From Mycobacterium sp. 852014-50255_SCH5639931 (GTDB lineage Bacteria > Actinomycetota > Actinomycetes > Mycobacteriales > Mycobacteriaceae): DNA of 64,000 bases. Positions 33,120 to 41,227 of the stretch are shown piece by piece; position 1 is the first letter of the stretch; each line of letters opens with the position of its first letter. The translations under genes and the position numbers were made by a program. The stretch spans positions 1-64,000 of the forward strand of contig NZ_LZSV01000024.1 of assembly GCF_001665605.1 (NCBI RefSeq), in the 5' to 3' direction. The notes under the pieces were generated by a model. It saw nothing but the letters and a program-made list of their open reading frames with translations. It searched no databases and had not been told where the DNA came from.

Positions 33120-33752
33120 TCAGGCTATATAAGTCACACCACCGAATTGACTCAGATCTAGCTCTCGCATGCCCTTCCAATACCAGCCTGGGATCTGAGA
33201 GGGCGAGTCAATGCACCTGCACTGCTCAAACACGTCGTGCGTGATGTGGGCAGGATAAGGGCCCGCCCAGACCCCTTGATCCGCTCCTTCTGCTTCTGCA
33301 TAGTGGTAGAACCACCGATTATCAGACGGATTGGGGCGTGTCTGAGTCTGCCCGACATCGAGGGCAATCCACCCTAGGGCATACCACGGATCGTTACAGG
33401 GATCGCCGCCGCAACCCGCTTCAAATCGCATATATGCGACGTAGAGCCGGCACGAATAAGAGTTCGTGAATCTGACATACGCGCAACGGTTTTCCACCGA
33501 TGTTCGGCGCATGCTTCCGCCCGGTGTTTCGTTGCGGTTAAGCTCCGCAAGCGGAGTCGGATCCAGTTCTCCTGCGGCGCTCGGTTGGACGCGGTACTCG
33601 CTCCGCGCAACCATAGGCTGTTCAGCAGCCTGTTCGACACCCGGTTTCGATTCCTGCAGCCTGTGTTCGGCCGGTGCCAATGATTCCTGCAACCTGGGTT
33701 CAGCACCGAATGAGGTGTTCCATTCATCGCCGGGGTGGTCTGGTGAGCTCAT
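33120..33752 (-). CDS. DUF1036-like protein with a long acidic leader
   Basis: A 210-residue protein. Residues 1-80 are disordered, rich in Glu, Ser and Pro, with a repeated RLQES unit (PRLQESLAPAEHRLQESK). The C-terminal 125 residues resemble DUF1036: aromatic strands CAYVRFTNSYSCRLYVAYM, GWIALDVGQ, RWFYHYAEAEG, WAGPYP, an FEQCRC Cys pair and an ending MRELDLSQFG. A strong GGAGG precedes ATG 33752. No signal peptide. DUF1036 function is unknown; it is encoded beside the Cys-rich small protein and the M4 protease segment. Confidence 0.6.
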   Translation of the reverse strand: MSSPDHPGDEWNTSFGAEPRLQESLAPAEHRLQESKPGVEQAAEQPMVARSEYRVQPSAAGELDPTPLAELNRNETPGGSMRRTSVENRCAYVRFTNSYSCRLYVAYMRFEAGCGGDPCNDPWYALGWIALDVGQTQTRPNPSDNRWFYHYAEAEGADQGVWAGPYPAHITHDVFEQCRCIDSPSQIPGWYWKGMRELDLSQFGGVTYIA

Positions 33753-34314
33753 TTGTTCGCTCCTCCATATTGGTTCAATTGGTTTGCTTCTTTAGGCGCT
33801 GCGCCTGGCACAGGAAGCGCGCAAAGTCGCTTGCCATACCAAGGGCCGCAGTTACGGGGCGATAATTCGAACGCTGGAAGCAGTCGGAAGCCGTCAGCAG
33901 CACACCTATATGTTGCAAACTCCTCTCGCGCGCTGGATGTGGCGTCGAAGTTTCACATACTCAGCCGTAGCTTTCGCACCGCCAAGCCATACACATCCTG
34001 GAGCGTAGCTTCGGAGCAGAATCAATTCAGCCGAATGCAGGGATCGTAGAAGACGCCGGCACGGCTCAACGAGCTTGCTCTCCCATCACTGAAGCTTCTC
34101 CGGCTAGCTCCCACCACCAAGCGTTGGCCGGTCCCTCTTTTTTCTCCAGCCCACTACGGCACCCGCGCTCCCAAGAATAGGCGGACTGGCCGCCACCCAT
34201 CCCCCCTCGGCTTCAGAGTCGTCAGCAGGGTGCTCATGGCACGCGGGCGGAGGGTCCGACCGCCTCAACCCACGCCCCCACCGAACGACGCAGGCCGAGT
34301 AACCTTTTCGGCCC
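33753..34314. other. Non-coding stretch within the island
   Basis: About 560 bases with no recognisable gene. The first part likely holds the promoter of the leftward DUF1036-like gene; the rest looks like decayed sequence. Confidence 0.4.
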
Positions 34315-34690
34315 TCATGCCAGCTCGCTCAAAAGGCGCTGCGCGCCCGCCGAGCGCGGGCCGAAAACCCTGCGTGTTTGGAGAGGACTCTTCGGGTTGA
34401 CCGTGAGCTGCGCGCGGTGGCGATGTCGATGGATGTCGCGGCGCAGTCCGGTGTTGCGGTCCATGACGTTCGTCGCACTACGCCTGAGCTTCGCCAAAAT
34501 CGCGACCGCCTTGGCTGCCTGATGTCGAGTCGTTGAATCCGCTGAGCCAAGAACTCCACCTCCCCGGGCCGCACATCACTCCGCGAGCGGGTCAACCAGG
34601 TGCCCATCCAGCAGCTCGTGCGCACGTTCGCGTACCGCGCCAGTGCCCATAGATGGGTCCGCGTTGCGAATCGTGGCAAGCAACGTGCCT
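34315..34690 (-). pseudogene. Decayed leftward gene fragments
   Basis: Translated on the minus strand in different frames, pieces look protein-like: GAVRERAHELLDGHLVDPLA ending in a stop near 34578, then HQAAKAVAILAKLRRSAT followed by VMDRNTGLRRDIHRH. They are separated by frame changes. No family is recognised; this reads as a broken gene or two adjacent short ones. Confidence 0.3.
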
Positions 34691-34807
34691 TTGGCCGTCG
34701 TCTCGGGCGGCGATTATCTGCCCGGACCGCTAGTCGATGGGGATGGGGCCGGGGGCATCGGCGGTCGACGAGACTCAGCAAACGACGTCGGATTGAGGTG
34801 AAGTGAC

Positions 34808-34834
34808 CGCAGGTTCAAATCCTGTCAGCCCGAC
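34808..34834 (+). repeat. tRNA-Pro 3' end copy (candidate attL of segment 3)
   Basis: Twenty-seven bases identical to the tRNA T-arm and acceptor 3' strand (CGCAGGTTCAAATCCTGTCA and on); upstream bases GTGAC differ from the tRNA at two positions. A tandem 12-mer lies 50 bases to its right, followed by an integrase-like remnant. Confidence 0.88.
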
Positions 34835-34884
34835 GCAGGTCAGACGGTGTATTAAGTCTCAACCGTCATTCGCCAGATAGGCTT

Positions 34885-34908
34885 TGACCCCAATTGTTAC
34901 CCCAATTG
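34885..34908 (+). repeat. Tandem 12-mer, candidate integrase arm-type site (left)
   Basis: TGACCCCAATTG followed directly by TTACCCCAATTG, differing at one base. The same 12-mer pair recurs in the same orientation at 36740-36763, just inside the other end of the segment. Confidence 0.6.
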
Positions 34909-34926
34909 AACTGGTGGGATGGGGCC

Positions 34927-35060
34927 GTGGGCAAACGCAGGGAAACTTCGAGGGTCTGTCCGGGAGCGACCTGATGGTCGTCACAGGCCCGACTTAACTA
35001 CATGGACCCAGACACCGGGCGCCGAACGTCGTTCCGCGCCCAGAAAGGTTGGGAAAGTTC
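34927..35060 (+). pseudogene. Remnant of a tyrosine integrase N-terminus
   Basis: Three pieces fit the usual N-terminus of actinobacterial phage or ICE integrases (R-R-E-T-F, G-S-V-R, D-G-R, A-R, D-P-D-T-G). GKRRET is read from GTG 34927, GSVRERPDGRHR in a second frame, and QARLNYMDPDTGRRTS back in the first. Two compensating indels and a TGA would be needed to repair it, and nothing of the catalytic domain follows. It lies just right of the repeat at 34808, as an integrase next to attL would. Confidence 0.45.
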
Positions 35061-35340
35061 GTGGTTGCCGCTGCTGGCTCGTAGACGTGCGGGTGAGCGC
35101 AGCCGACCGTCTTCGCGGTGAGCGTCGCCCACACACAGCCCGCCGCCGTCCCGCTTAATTCCTTTCACGAGCGGCGGCGGGCAAACAAGCACCCACCGGA
35201 AAACGAGTCTTAAGTCACCCCAATAAGTTGCTTTTGCCGCTCACATGGCAACAGCGGATCGTGAAGCAATTATCTCTGTGAAAGGTATTGCCGTCATTGC
35301 CGCAATCGCCACGCTGTGGCCAGTGGATGGGGAAGAAACA

Positions 35341-36362
35341 ATGGGTGTGACTCCGACCCGGAACTTCGGGATCACAGGACTGGCGGCGACGCTCGTGATG
35401 CCGGGCGGTGCACTGAGCGGCATCGCCCACGCGGACCCTCCTGGCGACCTGACGGTGCCCCGCGAGAGATAACGCGATGAGGATCGCAAGAGGCCAACTT
35501 TCGACGAGAACTACTCAACACCTGCAACTGTTGTCTTCAACTCTGACGGGACAGTAGCGATGAGTTTCGTTGTGGGACAGAGGGAATCGATTTTTAGTTG
35601 TGACGCGCCAACTTCAGGGACGACACCTGAAGGGAAATCGCGGGCACTTGGTCGGCAACAGGATAAGCACCCAGGGGGCGTCTGCGTGGCTTGTTCTGGT
35701 GGGTATTACTTGCGCGCACTCGTACATCGGACTGTTTCAGTCGCGGCGGCGGTGACTCTCGGGCTGGTGGCTGCGCCTCAACCACGGGCGCGCCAATCGC
35801 CGAGACGGGAACGACAGTCAACGACCGACGCGGGAGTCCCATTCCGCCCGCGCCCACCTCCCCCGAGGCCGACAGGGCGTTCTTGCCGCAACGCTTCACA
35901 GTCACCTACCGTCCCGGAGAGCCGGTGGCCTATGAATGCCGCATCGCCGGGGATACGGTCAACTGCACGGCCCCTGGCGATCCGCTCGCCGAGAACATCA
36001 TCTCGTGGACGACGGGGATCACCGGCGCACTATCCGGACCGACGATGACGGGAACGGTGACAATCGACTACCAGGCTCGTCACCCGGGAAATCCCGAGTG
36101 CATCGCCCATCAACACTCCTCGGGGCCAGTCACCTATATCTTCCGCCCGGACGGGACCGTGGCGATTCGTGAGGACCGAACCAGTGGCAGACGACCTACA
36201 GCGGCAGTTGTCCAGGCAATCCGAGCGGATATTCCGAGACGGTCCCGGTATGGGAAGGAACCGGCACTTGGTCGAAGGTGGGCTAGGTGCAGTTGCGGAC
36301 AGCCGATTCACCTGAAGCCATTGCAGTCAACCCGACCCTCGCCGAACATCGAAGAACCATAA
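35341..36362 (+). pseudogene. Broken exported protein
   Basis: ATG 35341 starts a signal peptide (NFGITGLAATLVMPGGALSG, cut after IAHA) that stops after 43 residues. Coding-like sequence continues in other frames: TPATVVFNSDGTVAMSF (about 35508-35565), then FTVTYRPGEPVAYECRIAGD to GPVTYIFRPDGTVAIRE (about 35895-36170), then a TTYSGSCPGNPSGYSETVP piece in another frame. The two similar FNSDGTVA and FRPDGTVA strands suggest repeated beta domains. Several frameshifts make this a pseudogene, possibly two fused remnants. Confidence 0.45.
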
Positions 36363-36855
36363 CCGCATATCCGTGCCGAACGTTCACCGGCTTGGTTGCC
36401 GCGGCGGCCTCGCGGGCTGCGACACGAGGAACCAAACCACAACTGGTACGCCGGTCCACCAGGGGATTGATACGACGGCTCCACCCGCCAGCAATTCCAC
36501 TGAGGCCAACTCTCGCCACTAGGGCTCCTGCCGCGGTAGCCGAATACCTTCCCACCACGACCGCCACGCTTGCTCGGGGCCGCTACAAGGAAACCGGCCC
36601 GAGGTCCATCAAGCGGGAAAGCCGCGTCTGTGCCGCTGGTCAGATGTGCTGGAGTGGTTGAATCGGAACACAATTCAGCGCACCGATGATCCGAGACAGC
36701 GATGGGTGAGCGCCAGCAAACATAACTTCGGCTGCAGCCTGACCCCAATTCTGACCCCAATTGCGTCCCGTGCAGCTAGATGCACCGGGGCGCACCTAGG
36801 TGTTTGAAGTGCACTGATGCACTTCTCTACACGCGACGACACGCCGAAATGAAGT
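36363..36855. other. Decayed right part of segment 3
   Basis: About 490 bases without a credible gene. It includes the second tandem 12-mer (36740-36763) and ends at the fourth tRNA-Pro repeat. Confidence 0.4.
36740..36763 (+). repeat. Tandem 12-mer, candidate integrase arm-type site (right)
   Basis: TGACCCCAATTC followed directly by TGACCCCAATTG, in the same orientation as the pair at 34885. It lies 92 bases left of the tRNA repeat at 36856, that is, inside the same segment. Confidence 0.6.
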
Positions 36856-36898
36856 CTGGGGGTCAAGTGGTCGCAGGTTCAAATCCTGTCAGCCGGAC
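36856..36898 (+). repeat. tRNA-Pro 3' half copy (candidate attR)
   Basis: Forty-three bases matching the tRNA from the anticodon loop (CTGGGGGTCAAGTGGTCGCA onward) to the acceptor end, with one mismatch (AGCCGGAC against AGCCCGAC). It is the longest copy and closes the three-segment island. Confidence 0.9.
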
Positions 36899-36991
36899 AC
36901 AGGTCGGAAGGCATTTTGGTCCCGGGTCCCCAGAGTGGCTGTGCCTGCTACCCATGACGCAATTAAGCGCAGCCACTTGGGCTGACCGGGC

Positions 36992-37315
36992 TTACGACGG
37001 TGGGGGTGGCACTACCGGCTCGCAGGCATTGGGACCCGGGTTCCACCAGTTGCCAGGGCCGCAATCCGGCGGTGGCGGTGGTGTTACGGGTTGGCAGGCG
37101 TTGGCTCCTGGGTTCCACCAGTTGCCGGGGCCGCAGTCCGGCGGTGGTGGCGGTGTTACGGGTTGGCAGGCATTGGCCCCTGGATTCCACCAATTCCCAG
37201 GACCACAATCCGGGGGCTGAGCCGAGCTCACCCCCGGAGACACCGCTGCCATGTAGGTCATGGGCGCTAACGCCACCGCGACGGCGCCCGCCACCCGGCG
37301 AACACGAATTCTCAT
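36992..37315 (-). CDS. Exported Cys/Trp/Pro repeat protein
   Basis: A 107-residue secreted protein. The signal peptide (VRRVAGAVAVALAPMTYMAA, cut near SSA) is followed by three nearly identical units of about 23 residues, each DCGPGNWWNPGANAC then a Pro-rich linker QPVTPPPPP. Each unit has two Cys and two adjacent Trp, so each could form a small disulphide-closed loop on the cell surface. ATG 37315 is preceded by GGGAGGG. Function is unknown. It is the first intact gene after the island. Confidence 0.8.
   Translation of the reverse strand: MRIRVRRVAGAVAVALAPMTYMAAVSPGVSSAQPPDCGPGNWWNPGANACQPVTPPPPPDCGPGNWWNPGANACQPVTPPPPPDCGPGNWWNPGPNACEPVVPPPPS
37029..37245 (-). repeat. Three tandem 69-bp coding repeats
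   Basis: The DNA encoding the DCGPGNWWNPGANAC units repeats three times with a period of 69 bp and few differences, mostly in third positions. The low divergence suggests recent duplication or gene conversion; copy number may vary between strains. Confidence 0.75.
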
Positions 37316-37639
37316 CGAAGGCCCTCCCATCAACGAATGTGAGACCTCAAGCATTGACCTTGACCCGGAGTTTTAAACTGCCCGGCTCGATTCCGCGCCG
37401 CCCGCGCGGATCGGGGGCAAAGCTCAGCAAACGACCATCCGGGACGGTTCCGGCATTCGCTATCGCCGCGTGTCCATTCTGGAGCTCTCCCTGAGAAGTG
37501 CTCAAACGGGCGACGGCCACTGACTCGGGGGCCCCATGTGACGAATTCTTACCGGTGAAAGTGACGCGCGTCATAGCCTGACCAGCGTCAATTAGGGCAT
37601 CCTTACCCTTCGTTTGTGTATCTAACGGCTGGGAGTGCG

Positions 37640-37870
37640 ATGGCCAACCTCGACTTTGCCTATGACCTGACCCTCGACGAGGCGCGTCGACGCAGCGCGG
37701 TGCTCGAAGCGATCGGGGAGGACTGGGATCCTGTCGCCGTGCTCGCCGAGGAACAGCAGGCCTACGACATGCTGTACTCGAACCTGGACGCGGAGCAGCA
37801 GCGGGTCTACGACGAGTTGGTCCGCGCCGGCGTCTTGCCTTCACGGACGGCTGATCGTGTTACCGATTGA
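37640..37870 (+). CDS. Small acidic conserved protein (DUF6400-like)
   Basis: A 76-residue helical protein starting MANLDFAYDLTLDEARRRSA. ATG 37640 has TGGGAG upstream. It overlaps the following small zinc-ribbon gene by 14 bases, so the two are translationally coupled. The family assignment is from memory of sequence appearance and tentative. Confidence 0.65.
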   Translation: MANLDFAYDLTLDEARRRSAVLEAIGEDWDPVAVLAEEQQAYDMLYSNLDAEQQRVYDELVRAGVLPSRTADRVTD

Positions 37871-38084
37871 TCCGACCGCCGACCGTAGCCGCCGCGCATG
37901 GCTGCCTTGCCCGCGCTGCGATCACCGCGCCAACTGTGGTGATTGCCGGGACCGGCGAAACTGCGATACGCATTGGCAGTACCTGCTGAGCAACAGGGGG
38001 ACGCTGGTACACCTGCAGTGCTCGGATTGCGGTCATCTCTGGTCGGCCGACACGCATAACCGCACGCGCCGGCGCACCGCCTGA
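37857..38084 (+). CDS. Small zinc-ribbon-like protein
   Basis: A 75-residue basic protein with paired Cys motifs PCPRCDHRANCGDCRDRRNC and LQCSDCGHLW, typical of a zinc ribbon that could bind nucleic acid or protein. The start lies inside the preceding gene (14-base overlap). No enzymatic motif. Confidence 0.65.
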   Translation: MLPIDPTADRSRRAWLPCPRCDHRANCGDCRDRRNCDTHWQYLLSNRGTLVHLQCSDCGHLWSADTHNRTRRRTA

Positions 38085-38144
38085 CCCCGCGGAGATCACA
38101 GCCCGAGCCAAGCGATGCGCTCACGCCGAGGGGATGATGACCCC

Positions 38145-39047
38145 ATGGACGCTGAACTGCAACGCTGGCTGGCGGCCGGGGAGTACTTCGACTACCTCGG
38201 CTTCGACATTTTCTACCGCGTAGAGGGCAGCGGGCCTCCGCTGCTGCTGATCCACGGTTATCCGTTCAATTCCTTTGACTGGGCGCGGATCTGGCCGGCG
38301 CTGTCGCAACGGTTCACCGTCATCGCACCGGACATGATCGGCATGGGGTTCTCCGAAAAACCGGTGGCCTACGAGTACTCGGTGGGAGACCACGCCGACA
38401 TGCACGAAGCTTTGCTGGCCCACCTGAACATCCGCAACGTGCACATCCTGGCCCACGACATCGGCGATTCGGTGGGCCAGGAGATGTTGGCTCGTCACGA
38501 GTTCGGTCAGCAAGCCTATGGCGCGCTGCGCATCGACTCGATCACCTGGCTCAACGGCGGAATGTTCATCGAGGCATACAAGCCCAGAACGGCGCAGAAG
38601 CTGATGTCTGGCACGCCGTTGGGTGACGTATTCAGTCACGTACAGGGCAGTCCGGTGTCCCGCCGGCTGCTGGAGCCCACGCTGCGCGAGATGTTCGGCC
38701 CGAACACCAAGCCGACCCGGCACATGATGGACGTGTTCAACCAGATCCTGGACTACAACGATGGCCGCCGGGTGCTGCACAAAGTCGGCCGTTTCATCAA
38801 CGATCGCTACACGCACCGAAACCGATGGGTGCGTGCCATGCGGCAGACCGCGGTCCCCATGCGATTGATCGATGGGCCGGTCGACCCCAACTCGGGTGCC
38901 CACATGGCGCGCCGCTATGCCGAGGTGATACCCGAAGCGAATGTGGTGATGCTCGCCGACGACATCGGACACTGGCCACAACTCGAGGCACCCGATGCGG
39001 TGTTGACGCACTTCCTCGCCCACATCGACCGCGTCGCCGCGGGCTGA
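38145..39047 (+). CDS. Alpha/beta hydrolase, haloalkane dehalogenase/epoxide hydrolase-like
   Basis: A 300-residue hydrolase. The oxyanion loop is IHGYPFNSFDW and the nucleophile elbow is HDIGDSVGQ, with Asp rather than Ser, as in haloalkane dehalogenases and epoxide hydrolases. A late catalytic His lies in DIGHWPQLEAPD. ATG 38145 gives MDAELQRWLAAG; the frame is open 30 bases upstream. Substrate is unknown. Confidence 0.85.
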   Translation: MDAELQRWLAAGEYFDYLGFDIFYRVEGSGPPLLLIHGYPFNSFDWARIWPALSQRFTVIAPDMIGMGFSEKPVAYEYSVGDHADMHEALLAHLNIRNVHILAHDIGDSVGQEMLARHEFGQQAYGALRIDSITWLNGGMFIEAYKPRTAQKLMSGTPLGDVFSHVQGSPVSRRLLEPTLREMFGPNTKPTRHMMDVFNQILDYNDGRRVLHKVGRFINDRYTHRNRWVRAMRQTAVPMRLIDGPVDPNSGAHMARRYAEVIPEANVVMLADDIGHWPQLEAPDAVLTHFLAHIDRVAAG

Positions 39048-39074
39048 ACTGCTCGTCGTCCGGAAAGCGGCGGG

Positions 39075-39233
39075 CTAGCCGTGATGCGGCGGTCGCTCGT
39101 CGCGGAGCCGGCCTTCGTCCGACGCGGCGCGCATCTGCTCCTCGTCGCCGTACCGCTCCAAATCCTCCGGCGTGGTGCGCACCCGCGGGGGCTTCGGATC
39201 GGCCGGTGGTCGGTTTGGGGGTTCGGTGGGCAC
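39075..39233 (-). CDS. Small charged hypothetical protein
   Basis: A 52-residue frame from GTG 39233 encoding a Pro-rich start (VPTEPPNRPPADPKPP), then RTTPEDLERYGDEEQMRAAS and a charged tail. Codon use is typical (high GC3). It is below the usual size threshold. The ribosome site is weak, so it is probable rather than certain. Confidence 0.45.
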   Translation of the reverse strand: MPTEPPNRPPADPKPPRVRTTPEDLERYGDEEQMRAASDEGRLRDERPPHHG

Positions 39234-39256
39234 GAGGCGATTATCCGCCCACCGGT

Positions 39257-39931
39257 CTACGGCTGAAAGGCAGGAAGAATAGTGCCGGAATCGCGTATCT
39301 CCCGGATGCTGGCTTTGGTGATGCCGTCGAAGTTGATCTTGCTCAACGTTGCTCGCGAATACGTGAGGTCGATGGCGACCTGGGTCGAGGTGTTGCCGTA
39401 CGGGTCGGTCATCGGGAAGGTGCCTTGCACGTTCACCGCGGAAGCGTCGGGATACGTCGCTCGCGCGTATTTGAGGATGTCGATGGTGTCCGTGCGCGCA
39501 CCGTCTTTGATCATCTGCTCGGTGTAGTTGTCACGAATGGCGAATCGGGCGTCGACCACGTCGCCGCCTTGGCCCGGAGCGGTCGTGAAGGTGACGCCGT
39601 CCGGCTTCTTGGGGCCGGCCGGCGTCGACGGCGCCGCCTCGGTCGGCGGTCCCGCTGTGGCCGAACTGCTCGGGGGTGATTGGGCGTCCCTCTTCGGGTC
39701 GAAAACCCAGGTCTTGCCGACGACGATGAGGAGGGCGAGGAAGCCCAGCGCCGCCAGCGCCAGGGCCGCCTTCCCGGGAGTGTCTTTCTTCGGCGATTCT
39801 GTGGCGAACGCCCACTCGCTGGTCCAACTGGTGCCGTCGAAATAACGTTGCAGCCCGTGGCCTACCCCTGCGGGATCGGGGTACCAGCCCGGCGCCGATT
39901 TGGGCGGGGGCGGCGCCTGTTCGAATGGCAT
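39257..39931 (-). CDS. DUF2510 membrane-anchored protein
   Basis: A 224-residue protein. The N-terminal DUF2510 module (APGWYPDPAGVGHGLQRYFD ... W) is followed by one transmembrane helix (AALALAALGFLALLIVVGKT), a Pro/Ser/Ala-rich linker and an extracytoplasmic domain of about 110 residues. This layout is common in actinobacterial envelope proteins of unknown function. Confidence 0.82.
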   Translation of the reverse strand: MPFEQAPPPPKSAPGWYPDPAGVGHGLQRYFDGTSWTSEWAFATESPKKDTPGKAALALAALGFLALLIVVGKTWVFDPKRDAQSPPSSSATAGPPTEAAPSTPAGPKKPDGVTFTTAPGQGGDVVDARFAIRDNYTEQMIKDGARTDTIDILKYARATYPDASAVNVQGTFPMTDPYGNTSTQVAIDLTYSRATLSKINFDGITKASIREIRDSGTILPAFQP

Positions 39932-40016
39932 CTATCCATTTTCGTCGTGAGTGAGGCTTCTCGGCTACCCGCCGAATCTGCCGCTCGAAACGGATCCCGT
40001 TCGGTGAGCTCGCCCC

Positions 40017-40151
40017 TCAGTCCTCACGGTCCGGCTCGGTGAGCTCCGGCGCGTTCTCACGCGTCGCCATTCCACCCTCGCCCCCGTGATCCGCGGGACC
40101 GGGGCGGCCACCCTTGGGCTCGTCGTCGTCCTTCATCGAATGCCTGCCCAT
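40017..40151 (-). CDS. Small acidic protein with a strong ribosome site
   Basis: A 44-residue frame starting MGRHSMKDDDEPKGGRPGPA, rich in Asp, Glu and Gly. GAAGGAGG sits 6 bases before the ATG at 40151, which is the main evidence that it is translated. It has no recognisable domain. Confidence 0.55.
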   Translation of the reverse strand: MGRHSMKDDDEPKGGRPGPADHGGEGGMATRENAPELTEPDRED

Positions 40152-40317
40152 GCAACCTCCTTCGTCGACCGAAGGACTACCCGCCGCGGCACGATCTGAA
40201 GACCCGAAGCCAGATATGAACTCGAGATGGCCCAGGCGTGACAGTTCGGCGAGACGTCCGACATTCGACGCGCCGGTGTGGCCGGTCCAGGTTATGAATC
40301 TAGGAGTGAGCAACCAT

Positions 40318-40602
40318 GTGAACCTGACCCAGCAGGAAAGCTCGTTGATCGGCGAGAGTCATCCCGAGGCTCTCAATCGCATGGACGAGAAGTCGCTGAA
40401 GGATTTGCAGAGCCGGCTCAGGCAAGCGCGCGACAAGAACTTCAGCCTTCTGCGGCGTCGGGGTGCGGCTCGGGTGGAGGCCGAAGGCGCCCGCGGCTCC
40501 GCCCAGCCCGCCAACGAAAAGCGCGGCGAGAAGGTGGAGATCTTCGACCAGGCACTGGCTCGGGTGGGCGAGCGCCTTGGCGCCATCGGTGAGCCCGAGT
40601 AG
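40318..40602 (+). CDS. Small charged hypothetical protein
   Basis: A 94-residue Arg/Glu-rich, probably coiled-coil protein (MDEKSLKDLQSRLRQARDKN). GTG 40318 has TAGGAG at a normal distance; GTG 40306 and ATG 40294 in the same frame lack a spaced site. It resembles short conserved mycobacterial proteins of unknown role. Confidence 0.6.
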   Translation: MNLTQQESSLIGESHPEALNRMDEKSLKDLQSRLRQARDKNFSLLRRRGAARVEAEGARGSAQPANEKRGEKVEIFDQALARVGERLGAIGEPE

Positions 40603-40649
40603 CACTGAGGTGTCCCGCCCGGGGCCTACCGGGTAGGACTGCGGGTGTG

Positions 40650-41135
40650 ATGAACACCGAGGAGTTGGCCCGGCAGCTCGGCCTCCCCGGGGCCCAGAAG
40701 CTGCTCTCCGGCTCCATGGCCCGGCTCGCGTACAACGGACACGATGGCTTCCCGCGAGTCGTCCCGGTCGGGTTTTACTGGACCGGCGAACGCATCGTCG
40801 TCTCCACCGCACCGCCCGCCCCGAAAGCGCGAGCGCTTTCGGCACGTCCGCAAGTGGCACTGACGATCGACACCGGTTCCACGCCGGAAGAGGCGAAGGC
40901 CCTCTTGGTACGCGGGCTCGCCACACTGCAAACCGTCGACGGCGTCACCGAGGAGTACCTCGCGGCGGCGCGGAGCTCAATGGACGAATCGCAACTCGCC
41001 GAGTTCGAACGCAACGTGCGCTCGACGTATAAGCAGATGGTGCGCATCTCGATCGAGCCGCTTTGGGCGCGGTTCTATGACTTTGGCGCCGGGCGGTTAC
41101 CCGCGTTCCTCGCGGACCTTGTCACGGGTGGCTAG
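40650..41135 (+). CDS. Pyridoxamine 5'-phosphate oxidase-family flavoprotein
   Basis: A 161-residue split-barrel protein of the PPOX family, which bind FMN, F420 or haem. RLAYNGHDGFPRVVPVGFYW is the first strand pair, and RALSARPQVALTIDT follows in the usual place. ATG 40650 is used; a GTG one codon earlier is possible. Cofactor and substrate cannot be read from sequence. Confidence 0.82.
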   Translation: MNTEELARQLGLPGAQKLLSGSMARLAYNGHDGFPRVVPVGFYWTGERIVVSTAPPAPKARALSARPQVALTIDTGSTPEEAKALLVRGLATLQTVDGVTEEYLAAARSSMDESQLAEFERNVRSTYKQMVRISIEPLWARFYDFGAGRLPAFLADLVTGG

Positions 41136-41227
41136 CCGGGCTGGCTGACTCGCAATTGCCCAGTCAGTGCGGGTCAGCGCATGAAAAGTCGTGGTTTAAA
41201 AACCGCACGTGTTGGGCACACACCGCC

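Noticed and set aside
29785-36898. CRISPR array made from the repeated tRNA-Pro fragments
   Set aside because: Copies are kilobases apart, of unequal length and clearly tRNA-derived; there are no spacers.
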